Of a stretch of DNA of 64,000 bases, positions 15,870-25,198 are shown piece by piece. Within the stretch, counting starts at the first letter, position 1, and each line of letters opens with the position of its first letter. Origin of the DNA: Aalborgiella sp963841045. Its GTDB lineage: Bacteria; Pseudomonadota; Gammaproteobacteria; Burkholderiales; Burkholderiaceae_C. The translations under genes and the position numbers were made by a program. A model generated the notes under the pieces. That model saw only the letters and a program-made list of their open reading frames with translations. It made no database searches and was not told the DNA's origin. Where the stretch lies: contig CAWJBD010000005.1 in the NCBI GenBank assembly GCA_963841045.1, forward strand, positions 186,001 through 250,000, in the 5' to 3' direction.

Positions 15870-16976
15870 TTAGTTTGATGTGGACGATGTGGATGATTTT
15901 AAGCCTGCCAGCAGCGTGTCAACTTGGGTGAAGAATGCAGGCTCTGGCTCAAAGTCCAGTGGAACTACTAAAGCATCAGGCGTAACTTGCCATATCTTTA
16001 CTGCATCTTTCATTGTGCAAATAAATGTGAAATCGTTATATTTATTATCAGATTCTCTATTCAGGGTATAGGGGAAATCGTAATGATCCGGCAGCACAAT
16101 TGTTTTAGCTAAAGTCAATCCCGAATCTCGCAACATCTCAAAAAATGCTTCTGGGTTCGCAATGCCTGCAATTGCTACCAACTTCTTGTTTTCTTTTAAG
16201 TCATTTAAACTTACTTTACTACCATCGTGTCTGACCGCATATTTTGCTAGCTCTCGACGAGCGAAATATTGCGGTGCTAGTACGTTATTTAATTTGACTG
16301 GGTTATTCCCTGTGTGCAAAATTATTGAATTTTTCGCTTTAACTGTTAACTCTCTTAATGGTCCCGCAGGAAGCAGCAAACCGTTCCCAACACCTCTATC
16401 ATCAAATACAGTGATTGCAAGATCATGTTGCAACTCATGGTGTTGCAAACCATCGTCAGATATTATGATTTGAGTGTCCGGGTAAGTATTTAAGAGTTTA
16501 GTAGCTGCATCAATTCGTTTATTTGCTACAAATACTGGTGTCTTCAATTTAGTTAAATTAACTGCTAAATGAATAACAGTTGGTTCATCTCCGACTTCTG
16601 GTATCTTGCTGTCCTTGTTGACTTCCAATGTCTCAATACTTATTCGTCCATAACCACGTGAAATAACACCAACTTGAATACCCTTCGTTTGGAAATATTG
16701 CACAAGGGCAATGACTGTAGGTGTTTTACCACCTCCACCGACCACAATGTTGCCTACCACAACAACTGGAATTTTGAACTTTTTAGACTTAAGAATACCA
16801 ATTTGATAAATATTTCGATGTACAAATGATAAAAATCTATATATTTGTGAAAGTGGCCATAGCAAACTTAACTGCAAAAATGTGAGTGGCTCTTGCTTGT
16901 ACCAAGTAGATTGCAATGCAATCTTTAACAAATTTGTATTTGTCGTTTTAATTTGCACTTGATTTCTGCGTTGCAA
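15870..16976 (-). CDS. lpxK: Tetraacyldisaccharide 4'-kinase, unusually AT-rich
   Basis: LpxK phosphorylates lipid A precursor at the 4' position at the inner-membrane face. The N-terminal membrane helix is followed by VVVGNIVVGGGGKTPTVIAL (P-loop), GVISRGYGR, VGDEPTVIHL, IIISDDGLQHHELQHD and LLLPAGPLREL. About 368 residues from ATG 16976, which overlaps the end of exbD by 29 bases. A later in-frame start cannot be excluded. The codons are clearly more AT-rich than in neighbouring kdsB or exbD, although the catalytic motifs are all kept. Confidence 0.94.
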   Translation of the reverse strand: MQRRNQVQIKTTNTNLLKIALQSTWYKQEPLTFLQLSLLWPLSQIYRFLSFVHRNIYQIGILKSKKFKIPVVVVGNIVVGGGGKTPTVIALVQYFQTKGIQVGVISRGYGRISIETLEVNKDSKIPEVGDEPTVIHLAVNLTKLKTPVFVANKRIDAATKLLNTYPDTQIIISDDGLQHHELQHDLAITVFDDRGVGNGLLLPAGPLRELTVKAKNSIILHTGNNPVKLNNVLAPQYFARRELAKYAVRHDGSKVSLNDLKENKKLVAIAGIANPEAFFEMLRDSGLTLAKTIVLPDHYDFPYTLNRESDNKYNDFTFICTMKDAVKIWQVTPDALVVPLDFEPEPAFFTQVDTLLAGLKSSTSSTSN

Positions 16977-17398
16977 AGGTGATTTGGCTTAAACCCGCTT
17001 GACGAGCCGCCTCCATCACGCTGATGACGGATTGGTGGCTGGCGTTGGCATCGGCGCTGATGACGACGATGGGCGCTTTACCTTGCAAGGATGATTCAAT
17101 GGCTTTGGAGGCATTGTTCAAAGCGGTGGTCAAAGCCAACACCCCGCGTTGTGCCACCACTTGTTTGTTGACCGAGTACACACCCTGCACTGTTCACGCT
17201 CACCATGATTTCATGGGGTCGGTCTTTGGCCGCTTGCACGTCTGCAGTTGGCAGCTTGAGTTCGACTTCGGTGAATTTGCTGTAGGTGGTGGACAACATT
17301 AAAAATATCACCACCACCAACAACACATCAATGAAGGGGATGAGGTTAATCTCAGGTTCAGTGCTGGCACTGCGATGGGAGGGGCTTTTGAAATTCAT
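16948..17398 (-). CDS. exbD: Biopolymer transport protein ExbD (frameshifted)
   Basis: ExbD is the single-span partner in the TonB-ExbBD energy complex. It shows STEPEINLIPFIDVLLVVVI with the membrane Asp that carries protons, then a periplasmic domain (LKLPTADVQ ... PIVVISADANASHQSVISVM). One extra G near 17187 splits the gene after MVSVNSAG. VYSVNKQVVAQRG resumes in the next frame. Repaired length is about 149 residues. exbB lies 30 bases upstream. Confidence 0.92.
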
Positions 17399-17428
17399 GA
17401 ACGCTGGCGTGTTAATTGCTTCGTCAAA

Positions 17429-18054
17429 TTACTTTGTCAAATTCACCAAATGGCGCGCCAGTCGTTCAGCAGCCAATTCAAGGGTGAGCAAATAGGCATC
17501 CACACGTGCGCGAAAGTAGCGCCAAAAAATCAATGCGGGAATGGCAACAATCAAGCCAAATGCAGTGTTATACAAAGCGACAGAAATGCCATGAGCCAAT
17601 TGCGCAGGATTAGCCGTTCCCGTCGTTGATCCTTGTGAACCGAAAATTTCGATCATGCCAATCACTGTACCCAAAAGCCCGAGCAAAGGCGCTGCAGATG
17701 CAATGGTTGCCAGCGTTGATAGATATTTCTCCAATCGATGCGCAACGGTACGACCTGTCTCTTCCATCACAGCGCGTAAATCAGCTTCAGAGCTTTTCGG
17801 ATTGGTGTTCAACACCCGCAAGCCACTGGCCAACACTTGCCCCAGTTCAGAGCTTTGCTCCAAGTTGTTTACTGATTTCAGGTCGAAGGTACAGCATGGC
17901 GTGAAACGGTCAACGCTTCGTCAAGTAATTTGGGGGGTGCAATTTTGCTGGTTTTAAGGCTGACAAATCGCTCAATAATCAGGGCCACCGCAATGATGGA
18001 ACAAATAATCAAAGGCCAAATCGGCCAGCCCGCAGCTTGAATGATGGACAACAA
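17429..18054 (-). CDS. exbB: Biopolymer transport protein ExbB (frameshifted)
   Basis: This MotA/TolQ/ExbB-family proton channel subunit has three membrane segments: SIIQAAGWPIWPLIICSIIA, then SAAPLLGLLGTVIGMIEIFG and SVALYNTAFGLIVAIPALIF. The frame shifts near 17889, where one base seems lost between RHAVP and FDLKSVNNLEQSS. The best start is TTG 18054, because no in-frame ATG precedes the conserved QAAGWPIWPL. It probably energises TonB receptors such as the one at 1.1 kb. Confidence 0.9.
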
Positions 18055-18172
18055 GGTTGAATACTCCGAGTAGGTGAAGTGTTGAATGTTGAAGCCAATT
18101 ATCGCTTACTTCAGCGTCACTATCGCCAACCAGTTAAAGCGATTCACATAGCAAGCAGAGGTCTGATTGGAA

Positions 18173-19643
18173 TTATTTCGGCGCCAATGGACCCAATCTG
18201 CCAACGGTTGCCGCTAAGCGCAATTGCGATTTGAACAAATTGGCGTGTGCATCCAGCCATTGAAAACGTGCAGTGGTGACTGCATTTTGGGCATTCAGCA
18301 CATCACTGAACACGCCCACGCCCAATCTGAATCGTTCACTGCTGATGCGCAAAGATTGCTCTGCTTTGTTGCGGACATTCAAAGCTTCGCGCAGTATGTT
18401 GCGATCGCTCAACAAAGCTTGTCCATTTTGCCAAACCTGTAACTCTGTTTGTTTCAAAGCTTCATCTAACCCGGCTTGCCGTACCATGCGCTGTCCCTGC
18501 ACATCACGCTGACGCGCGCTGATGGCACCACCATCAAACAATGGCAATGTCCACAGCACAGAGGCAGAGCTTGTATCGCGAAATTCGGTATACCCGCTGG
18601 TGCGAATTCGGCCTGCCACCGCACTCAATGTGACATTACCCCAACGTTCCGCGTATGCGGCTTTATTGCTGCGCATCTGCCTCAGCTAGGCGAACCCGTG
18701 CTGCAGTGATGCGAGGATGCCTTTTCTTAGCTTCAGCAATGAGTTCTGGAATATCAATGGCGCTTTCAAAAAACGCGTCATCGATCTTCTCGTTTTTATC
18801 AAATTCAATTTTTTGATTTGCAGGCATTCCCATTGCTATCGACAAAGCACCACTGGAAGCTAACCATTGGCTTTTTGCACGGACATTCTCAAGTTGAGCT
18901 TGAGCCAAGGCGGTTTGCGCTTGTGCTTTTTCTGCAAGTGAGCTGGCACCCGCAGCCGCTTTGGCCTCAATCATGCGTAAACTATTTTGCGCTGTGAGAA
19001 TATTTTGTTCGGTCGTTTCAAAACGTCCTAAAGCAGTCTTTGCTGCAGCAAAAAGCTGAGCGGCATCGGCTAAAGCCATTAGCACCTCTGTTTGCTGGTC
19101 ATCCAACACGGCAGCCAGTGCCAATCTTGATTGTTGAATGTTGGCATTGGTGTTTCCAAAATCAAACAGCAACCAATCCAAGCGCAGTGCGACCGTGTTG
19201 TTGGCTTTACCAGTTCCACGCTCTTTATCAAATCCCGCAGTCAACCCCAAGGATGGATACCTTTGTGATTCTGCCAACTCCAGTGCGGCTTGCGCTTGCT
19301 CAGTCAGCCCAAATCCTTCGCGAACACCTAAACGCTGGCAAATGACGTGATGAATAACATGCTCCATGTAGAGCCAGTCATTGCCACTTTGTGCATTTGC
19401 GACGCCACAAGGTCTACGCTGTTTGAATAATTCAGACAGACTCACATCTTGGTGTTCAGCAACAGACTTTACTGAAGCAGTGGCTATCGTTGGTACATCA
19501 CTGCTCGACAAAATATGACTGAGCTTAAGCTGCAAGTTGGCTATCGGCTCTTCAGCTTGAGCATTGGTACTAAAGGATATAGGCAAGATCAACGTCAACA
19601 CACCGAATGCGCGCAAGCTCCAGCCTAAAAGAGTTGAAGACAT
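18173..19643 (-). CDS. TolC-family outer-membrane export protein (frameshifted)
   Basis: This is the outer-membrane channel of a tripartite exporter, about 490 residues. A signal peptide ends near STNAQA. An unusual region of about 90 residues precedes the two TolC repeats (AQAALELAESQRYPSLGLTA and WTLPLFDGGAISARQRDVQG), each with long coiled-coil helices. The frame shifts near 18672 between LAEADA and SNKAAYAERW. It starts five bases after the ABC transporter stop, so it is the last gene of the peptide-export operon. It is not a housekeeping TolC by context. Confidence 0.88.
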
Positions 19644-19648
19644 TCGGA

Positions 19649-21800
19649 CTACCCCACCGTATTTTGGCGAGTCCGCAGTCGGTATTCTGAAGCAGATTCA
19701 TCGCGTGCGACAACTCCGTCTCCCAGCTCAACGACGCGGTCTACCGAGGCCAATGTTTGTGGTCTGTGTGCTACCACAATGCGAGTTAGATTCATCTGCG
19801 CTACCGTTTCATTGACTTCGGCTTCACACGCGATATCCAAATGACTGGTGGCCTCATCAAGAATCAAAATGCTTGGGCGACGGTATAACGCACGTGCCAG
19901 CAAAACACGCTGTTTTTGACCACCCGACAAGGAGCTGCCCATGTCGCCCACCAAGGTTTGGTACGACATTGGCATTTTGCAAATATCCTGATGTATAGAT
20001 GCCATTTCCGCACAGGTTTCTAGCCATTCAACATCGACATTCGAATCAAAGAAACTGATGTTGTCTTCGATTGAACCCGCAAACAATACATCATCTTGCA
20101 AGACAGTGCCAATTTGCGACCGCCACTGTGCAATATCCAACTGCGTCATATCGATACCATTGATGCGAATATGCACCACTTTGTGGCTGATAGATACCCA
20201 AGAGCAAATTTACAAGCGTCGTCTTTCCGCCACCTGAAGGGCCAGCGATGGCTACAGATTGTCCCGCAGGGATTGTCAAATTCAAATTATCGATGACGTC
20301 TGGTGTTCCATTTGAGTACCGAAATTTCAATCCACTGATTTCAATTTGAGGGGGCAACTTTGTTGTTTTTACATTTAAAACGTTTGATGGAACTTCAGCA
20401 GGTGTCAATACAATGTCTGCAAGACGCTGTGCATCCAATCCCAACATTCGCAAATCAACCCACTTGTTGATCAATTCCATGCAGCGGCTGTCAAATTGGT
20501 TTCGGTATGCTAAAAATGCCAACAGCATACCGACGCTGATTGAACCCGCTATCACATCTTTTGCACCCAACCAAAGTAACAAAATCGCAAAAAAACCTGA
20601 CAATGTTCCGCGCAGTATTCGGTAAAAAATATCGAGTTTTTGCACTCTCAAATTTGCATTGACATCAGCCACCATCAACGACTGCCAAGCCCCTAAACGT
20701 TCGGTATTTCTGGAAAAAAGACGGATGGTGCGCATGCCGCGTATCGTCTCCAACAAGTAACTTGATTCACTGGCATCACGTACCAAGTGCTCCTCCATGG
20801 CACGGCGCATAGGACCATACCATGCCCAGCGAACAAAAGCATATAAAACAACTGACAATACGGTCAAGGCGGTTAATGTCGGACTGTACAACATCATTAA
20901 AACAAGTGTGACGATGACTAAAAGTCCATCTAAAACAGTTTCAACAAAAGTGTCAGTTAATACTTTTTGAATGTGATCAACTGAATTAAAACGCGACATC
21001 ACATCGCCTAAATGGCGCCTCGCAAAATAGTCTAATGGCAAGTTCAATAAATGGCTGAGCACGTTAGATCGCCATTGAACTCTGAGCTGCGTACCAATCT
21101 TCAATACCATCCACGACCGCATCAGGTTAAAGAATTGCTGAATGAATAACAGCAATAAAAATCCCAAAGCCAGTGTTGTCAATAAATTCGTGTCTCGCGT
21201 CACAACAACATTGTCTACAACCGTTTGCAGAAATAGTGGGAATATCAAGCCCAAAACTTCAAGCGTCAACGAAATCGCCAACACGCGCCAAACTGTGGGC
21301 CATAGGCCCGTTACACGTCCAACCAATGTCTTGATTGATATGCTTTGCGCTTCTGTTTTCGCTACAAAATCATTAGCTGGCCAAACCTCCAATGCCACTC
21401 CAGTAAAGTCACGTGACATGTCTTCTAAGGACAACACGCGTTCCCCTTGCGCTGGATCCAACACGCGGTATTGTTTGCCCTCAATACCACTTAACACCAC
21501 AAAATGCCCCATGCCCCAATGCAAAATGGCAGGTAAACGCAGCTGGTTGATATCGGACAATTCAAGTCGCACAGCACGCGTATTTAATTTTTCTTGTTGT
21601 GCCACACGCGTCAAATCCAGCAAAGTCATGCCTTGCGATACAGCACCGTGCTGGTTACGTAATGTAGCTAAATCAGTGATCGTGCCGTGATGCGCAAGTA
21701 GCATTGCCATACAAGCCAAACCACACTCAGATGCCTCTGTTTGCAATACCAATGGTATGCGCGAGCCCCAAGAAAGTTGAATGCGCTCTAGGATAGACAT
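19649..21800 (-). CDS. Peptidase-C39 bacteriocin/microcin-type ABC exporter (frameshifted)
   Basis: This is a 717-residue peptidase-containing ABC transporter. An N-terminal C39 protease has catalytic Cys in QTEASECGLACMAMLLAHHG, His in WGMGHFVVL and Asp in VLDPAQG. Six membrane helices follow, then an ATPase with GPSGGGKTT, LSGGQKQR and ILILDEATSHLD. Such proteins cut the leader after a Gly-Gly and export the core peptide. One extra G near 20192 shifts the frame at QPQSG, and HIRINGIDMTQLD continues. hlyD lies 15 bases upstream and tolC five bases downstream. The matching substrate is the GG-leader peptide at 23223-23372. Confidence 0.94.
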
Positions 21801-21815
21801 GCTTGATTCAAATAT

Positions 21816-23111
21816 TTAAAGCCGCGATTTCGCTGCATACAACGGTTCTAGAATCCACTCATACAAACGGCGAGTTTCATGCAATAAGTCAGCATCCACG
21901 CGCATACCAGCCTGTAATTGAATCTGATCTTTTGCAATGCCATTTGCAACTTTCAAATGTTCTTCTGGCAAGCTGACTGCGATTGCAAACATGGCCTCTG
22001 CTGCGGCTTCTGTGCGCGGAACATAGCCTAGCAAATCGGCAGCATTTACAGCTGCATTTGAAACTGATAGAACTGTGCCTTTTAATTGTCCATACTTTTG
22101 ATAAGGAAATGCATCTAAACGCATCAAGACTGCATCCCCTTCTCGAACAAAGCCTGCGGAACGACTGGGTGCATACAAACGTGCGACCAATTGCTTGCTA
22201 GCGGGCAGCAATTGCGCCATTGGTTTACCTATCTCTACACTTTGACCCAATTCCGATTGAAGCAAAGTAATTTTCCCATCAGCAGGTGCGGTCACAACAA
22301 TTCGTCGTTTGGCCTCGAGTTCTGAAAATTCTTGTCGCGCTGATAAGATGGAGCGATCAATCTCTGAGCGTTGTCCGCTTATCCGCGTGCGAACTGATTC
22401 CAAGTCGCGCTGTGTAGCCACAGAATCACGCTCTAATGACATCCTATCGCGCTGGTTTCCTTGCAGTCGACTGTGCAATTCTAAAACCTCAGTCTCCTTT
22501 GAGAGTAATTCATCGCGCGAAATGTATTCTTGTTTATACAAGTTTTCATAGCGTTTGAGCACATCTTCAGCTGCTTTGACACGCTTTGAAAGTAATTGCC
22601 CTTGTTGTGTCACTTGTTCTTGTTCAGCACGCAGGGAAGTCAAGCGTCGTGTCAACTGGCTGGTTTCCAATTGTTCAGTTTGTTTGGTACGGTTTAAATC
22701 GTCTTCTAACAGACGTCGGCGAGATTCAATTTGGTCAGCGATACTGCTCTGGAAATTGACATTGCCGTTGCCCAAACGATCGCCTGAAAGAATGAACAAA
22801 ACATTGCCACGTTTAACCGATTGACCTTCTTTGACAAATTGCTCAACAACAACACCCGGTTGTGTTGCGGTAACGCGAATCAAGCCCTCTGTTGGATAAA
22901 TCAGTCCACCTACCGTGGTGCGGCGTGTATAAGTCCCAAAAATGAGAAAAGCAACGATGGACAGAATAAACAGCAATCCCCAGAGCGCCATCCAGCGGGA
23001 AGTTGCACCTGGCAGTAGTGTTATTTGACCATATTGCTGCGGACGCAACGCATCCATAGCTTCTTGTCGAAATAATGGAGAAGTAAGGTCTTCAGAAGAT
23101 CGTGAATTCAT
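21816..23111 (-). CDS. HlyD/CvaA-type membrane fusion protein
   Basis: This periplasmic adaptor links the ABC exporter to the TolC-like channel. A cytosolic N-terminus (RQEAMDALRPQQYGQITLLP) precedes one membrane helix (WGLLFILSIVAFLIFGTYTR). Then come the lipoyl half-motif (GVVVEQFVKEGQSVKRGNVL), a long coiled coil (residues about 140-270), a second half-motif (VVTAPADGKITLLQSELGQS) and a beta-barrel domain. About 431 residues from ATG 23111. The frame stays open further upstream, but that region holds a 12-bp hairpin and is unlikely to be coding. It lies between the precursor gene and the ABC exporter. Confidence 0.92.
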   Translation of the reverse strand: MNSRSSEDLTSPLFRQEAMDALRPQQYGQITLLPGATSRWMALWGLLFILSIVAFLIFGTYTRRTTVGGLIYPTEGLIRVTATQPGVVVEQFVKEGQSVKRGNVLFILSGDRLGNGNVNFQSSIADQIESRRRLLEDDLNRTKQTEQLETSQLTRRLTSLRAEQEQVTQQGQLLSKRVKAAEDVLKRYENLYKQEYISRDELLSKETEVLELHSRLQGNQRDRMSLERDSVATQRDLESVRTRISGQRSEIDRSILSARQEFSELEAKRRIVVTAPADGKITLLQSELGQSVEIGKPMAQLLPASKQLVARLYAPSRSAGFVREGDAVLMRLDAFPYQKYGQLKGTVLSVSNAAVNAADLLGYVPRTEAAAEAMFAIAVSLPEEHLKVANGIAKDQIQLQAGMRVDADLLHETRRLYEWILEPLYAAKSRL

Positions 23112-23138
23112 CGCGCAGTAAACTTGAAATCTGAAAAT

Positions 23139-23165
23139 AACAAACGACGCATAGCGTCGTTTGTT
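23139..23165 (-). terminator. Attenuator-like hairpin between peptide gene and exporter genes
   Basis: A perfect 12-bp stem, AACAAACGACGC (23139-23150) with GCGTCGTTTGTT (23154-23165), has a three-base loop. On the minus strand it is followed by ATTTTC, a weak T-run. It lies 58 bases after the peptide stop and 28 bases before hlyD. Partial termination, or an mRNA 3'-end stabiliser that makes peptide mRNA exceed exporter mRNA, is the natural reading. Confidence 0.65.
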
Positions 23166-23222
23166 AATTCGAAACAGACCAGTTAACAGATTACCAAACC
23201 ATTGAATCTGTAATCTGATCAA

Positions 23223-23372
23223 TTAATCGTCAACACCACCAGGTGGAGTACCCCCACATGGTGGCTTTGGTTGGCATGCAGGCTTAGGCTGGCAACTTGA
23301 GCGATGGCGACGACCACCACCACCGCATCCACCAGAAACCAACTCCATTTCTTTTTCATTGAGTTCGCGCAT
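23223..23372 (-). CDS. Double-glycine leader precursor peptide (microcin/bacteriocin-like, 49 aa)
   Basis: This short gene sits directly upstream of the exporter genes. A perfect Shine-Dalgarno (AAGGAGG) is placed just before ATG 23372. The leader MRELNEKEMELVSGG has the Glu/Leu spacing and terminal Gly-Gly recognised by C39 peptidases. Cleavage after residue 15 would release a 34-residue core with four Cys (positions 16, 27, 33, 39), an Arg/His cluster at 21-24, and a twice-repeated QPKP motif around 28-37. The core is rich in Gly and Pro and ends in two Asp. It has no hydrophobic helix, unlike typical pore-forming class II microcins. It may form two disulfides or be otherwise modified, but no modifying enzyme is nearby. 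An antimicrobial or signalling role is inferred from context only. Confidence 0.85.
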   Translation of the reverse strand: MRELNEKEMELVSGGCGGGGRRHRSSCQPKPACQPKPPCGGTPPGGVDD

Positions 23373-23672
23373 TTTTCCTCCTTGAAGTTTGAACTTGATT
23401 ATTTGCTGAATTAAACAAGTGTTTGTTCAATTCAGGCGTAAAGTCTATACCAAAATACACATATTGCAATACATTTGCTACTTAATTAGTACAAATAGAT
23501 AAATTATTGAGCTAATTTATTTCGTCTAAATACTCACACCCGTATTTTTCAATCGACTTTTTTAGTTATCGAATTGAAAAGTTTTGTATAAATTAAATAT
23601 TGACCTAACTCAAAGACACATGTTCAAAATAGTACATACTCCATACAACTAAACCTAGCACAAGGATTCACC
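23373..23672. promoter_or_regulatory. AT-rich divergent control region between the peptide operon and uspA
   Basis: No gene is seen in these 300 bases. On the minus strand TGGTATAGA (23444-23452 complement) resembles an extended -10 box. Transcription from it would give a leader of about 65 bases for the peptide mRNA. That leader contains a hairpin GAATTAAACAA/TTGTTCAATTC at 23408-23433 (one mismatch, four-base loop), which could also be a protein-binding site. The uspA side is AT-rich with several possible -10 boxes and no convincing -35. Confidence 0.4.
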
Positions 23673-24095
23673 ATGAAAATATTACTCGCTGTTGACGGTA
23701 GCACCTACACAAAAAAAATGTTGGCCTATTTGGCAACGCATGAGAGCTTGCTCAACAAGGACAACAATTTCACAGTTCTAACAGTGCATTTGCCAATACC
23801 ATCTAGAGCGCGCGCTGCAGTGGGTAAAGACATTGTTGAAGACTATTACAAAGACGATGCTGAAAAAGTGCTCGCGCCCATCGATAAGTTCTTAGCACGT
23901 CATGGTATTCAAGCTAAAAGCGTGTGGAAGGCCGGAAATGTGGGCGAAACAATTGCAACATATGCCGAAGCTGGAAAGTTTGATATGCTTGTCATGGGAT
24001 CACATGGACATGGTTCATTTTTGAACATGGTCTTAGGTTCTGTCGCTACCAAAGTGCTGGCAAATTGCAAAACCCCAGTTCTCCTGGTTCGATAA
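23673..24095 (+). CDS. Universal stress protein, UspA family
   Basis: This 140-residue cytoplasmic protein has the Usp fold: KILLAVDGS at the N-terminus and the ATP-binding GSHGHGSFLNMVLGSVATKV (G-2X-G-9X-GS type), so it is likely an ATP-binding member. AAGGA precedes the ATG. It is divergent from the peptide operon across 300 bases. No link between the two is evident beyond the shared control region. Confidence 0.9.
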   Translation: MKILLAVDGSTYTKKMLAYLATHESLLNKDNNFTVLTVHLPIPSRARAAVGKDIVEDYYKDDAEKVLAPIDKFLARHGIQAKSVWKAGNVGETIATYAEAGKFDMLVMGSHGHGSFLNMVLGSVATKVLANCKTPVLLVR

Positions 24096-24180
24096 CTCTG
24101 CGCAGATTTTGGTGTAAATTCTCAAATTGGATTTTGCTTAATCACACTCAAATTAACACAATTCACAGATATATAAGCAT

Positions 24181-25185
24181 ATGCGAATAAAAACTTTATT
24201 TTCTTTATTGCTCAGTTTGACGGCTTACACAAGTACTGTCACCAATGCTTTTGCCGCTGAGCCGGTACATGCCATTCCACATGTCAAACCTCTTAACCCT
24301 GCCAAAGTCGAGTTGGGTAAAAAGCTGTACTTTGACCCGCGTATTTCGCAATCAGGCACCATGTCTTGCAACTCTTGCCATAACTTGTCTTTAGGTGGTA
24401 CGGATAACCTCAAGACATCGTTGGGTCATAACTGGCAGCAAGCACAGATGAATACACCCACCGTACTGAATTCAACTTTTAACAAAGTGCAATTTTGGGA
24501 TGGCCGCTTGCATGAAGAATCAAAAGGCGTATACGATGTGTCGCCAGCCGATTTGGCCTTTATGCATGACAAAGTCATTGATGTGCTGAACTCGATACCT
24601 GGATACAAGCAAGAGTTTAAAAAGGCTTACGGTAGCAACACCATCACCCGCGACATGTTGGTGAACGCGCTCACCGCATTTAATCAAACCTTGGTCACAC
24701 CAGATTCGCGCTTTGACAAGTGGCTCAAAGGTGACAAAGGCGCTTTGACCAAAACTGAATTGGATGGCTACAAACTGTTCAAACAAAGTGGTTGCACGAC
24801 TTGCCACGACGGCATGGCCATGGGCGGATCCAACATTGCCAAAATGGGTTTGACATCCAAATATGAAACACGCAACAAAGCCAAAGGCGCTGCGGATTTA
24901 ACCGGCAAAGACGAAGACCGCATGAAGTTCAAAGTGCCCACCATGCGCAATGTCGAACTGACCTATCCCTATTTCCACGACGGCGGTGCAGACACACTTG
25001 AAAAAGCGGTAGACATCATGGGCAAATTGCAATTGGGTCGCACATACAGCGGCAAAGAAATCGACCAAATTGTGGCTTTCTTGAAAACTTTGACAGGCAA
25101 GCAACCTGACTTCAAACTGCCTATCTTGCCAGCATCAAGCAACAGCACACCCCGCCCAAAAACGGCTGAACCAGTGCGTCACTGA
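24181..25185 (+). CDS. Di-haem cytochrome c peroxidase family protein
   Basis: This 334-residue periplasmic protein has a signal peptide ending AFA and two CXXCH haem sites (CNSCH and CTTCH). It follows the CcpA/MauG plan, with LGKKLYFDPRISQSGTMSCN, NTPTVLNSTFNKVQFWDGR, and the C-terminal FKVPTMRNVELTYPYFHDGG with a likely distal Met. The stretch after WDGR is divergent (LHEESKGVYDVSPADLAF) compared with the usual pattern, perhaps natural variation or two offsetting indels. It would reduce hydrogen peroxide with electrons from small cytochromes. Confidence 0.9.
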   Translation: MRIKTLFSLLLSLTAYTSTVTNAFAAEPVHAIPHVKPLNPAKVELGKKLYFDPRISQSGTMSCNSCHNLSLGGTDNLKTSLGHNWQQAQMNTPTVLNSTFNKVQFWDGRLHEESKGVYDVSPADLAFMHDKVIDVLNSIPGYKQEFKKAYGSNTITRDMLVNALTAFNQTLVTPDSRFDKWLKGDKGALTKTELDGYKLFKQSGCTTCHDGMAMGGSNIAKMGLTSKYETRNKAKGAADLTGKDEDRMKFKVPTMRNVELTYPYFHDGGADTLEKAVDIMGKLQLGRTYSGKEIDQIVAFLKTLTGKQPDFKLPILPASSNSTPRPKTAEPVRH

Positions 25186-25198
25186 TATTGTGCGTTAA

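Noticed and set aside
18173..19643. TolC-like gene as the housekeeping TolC
   Set aside because: It is the last gene of the peptide-export operon and has an atypical N-terminal extension. A dedicated channel fits better.
23111..23222. Longer HlyD start reaching 23222
   Set aside because: The added segment would translate a perfect 12-bp hairpin and has no ribosome site. ATG 23111 gives a normal HlyD N-terminus.
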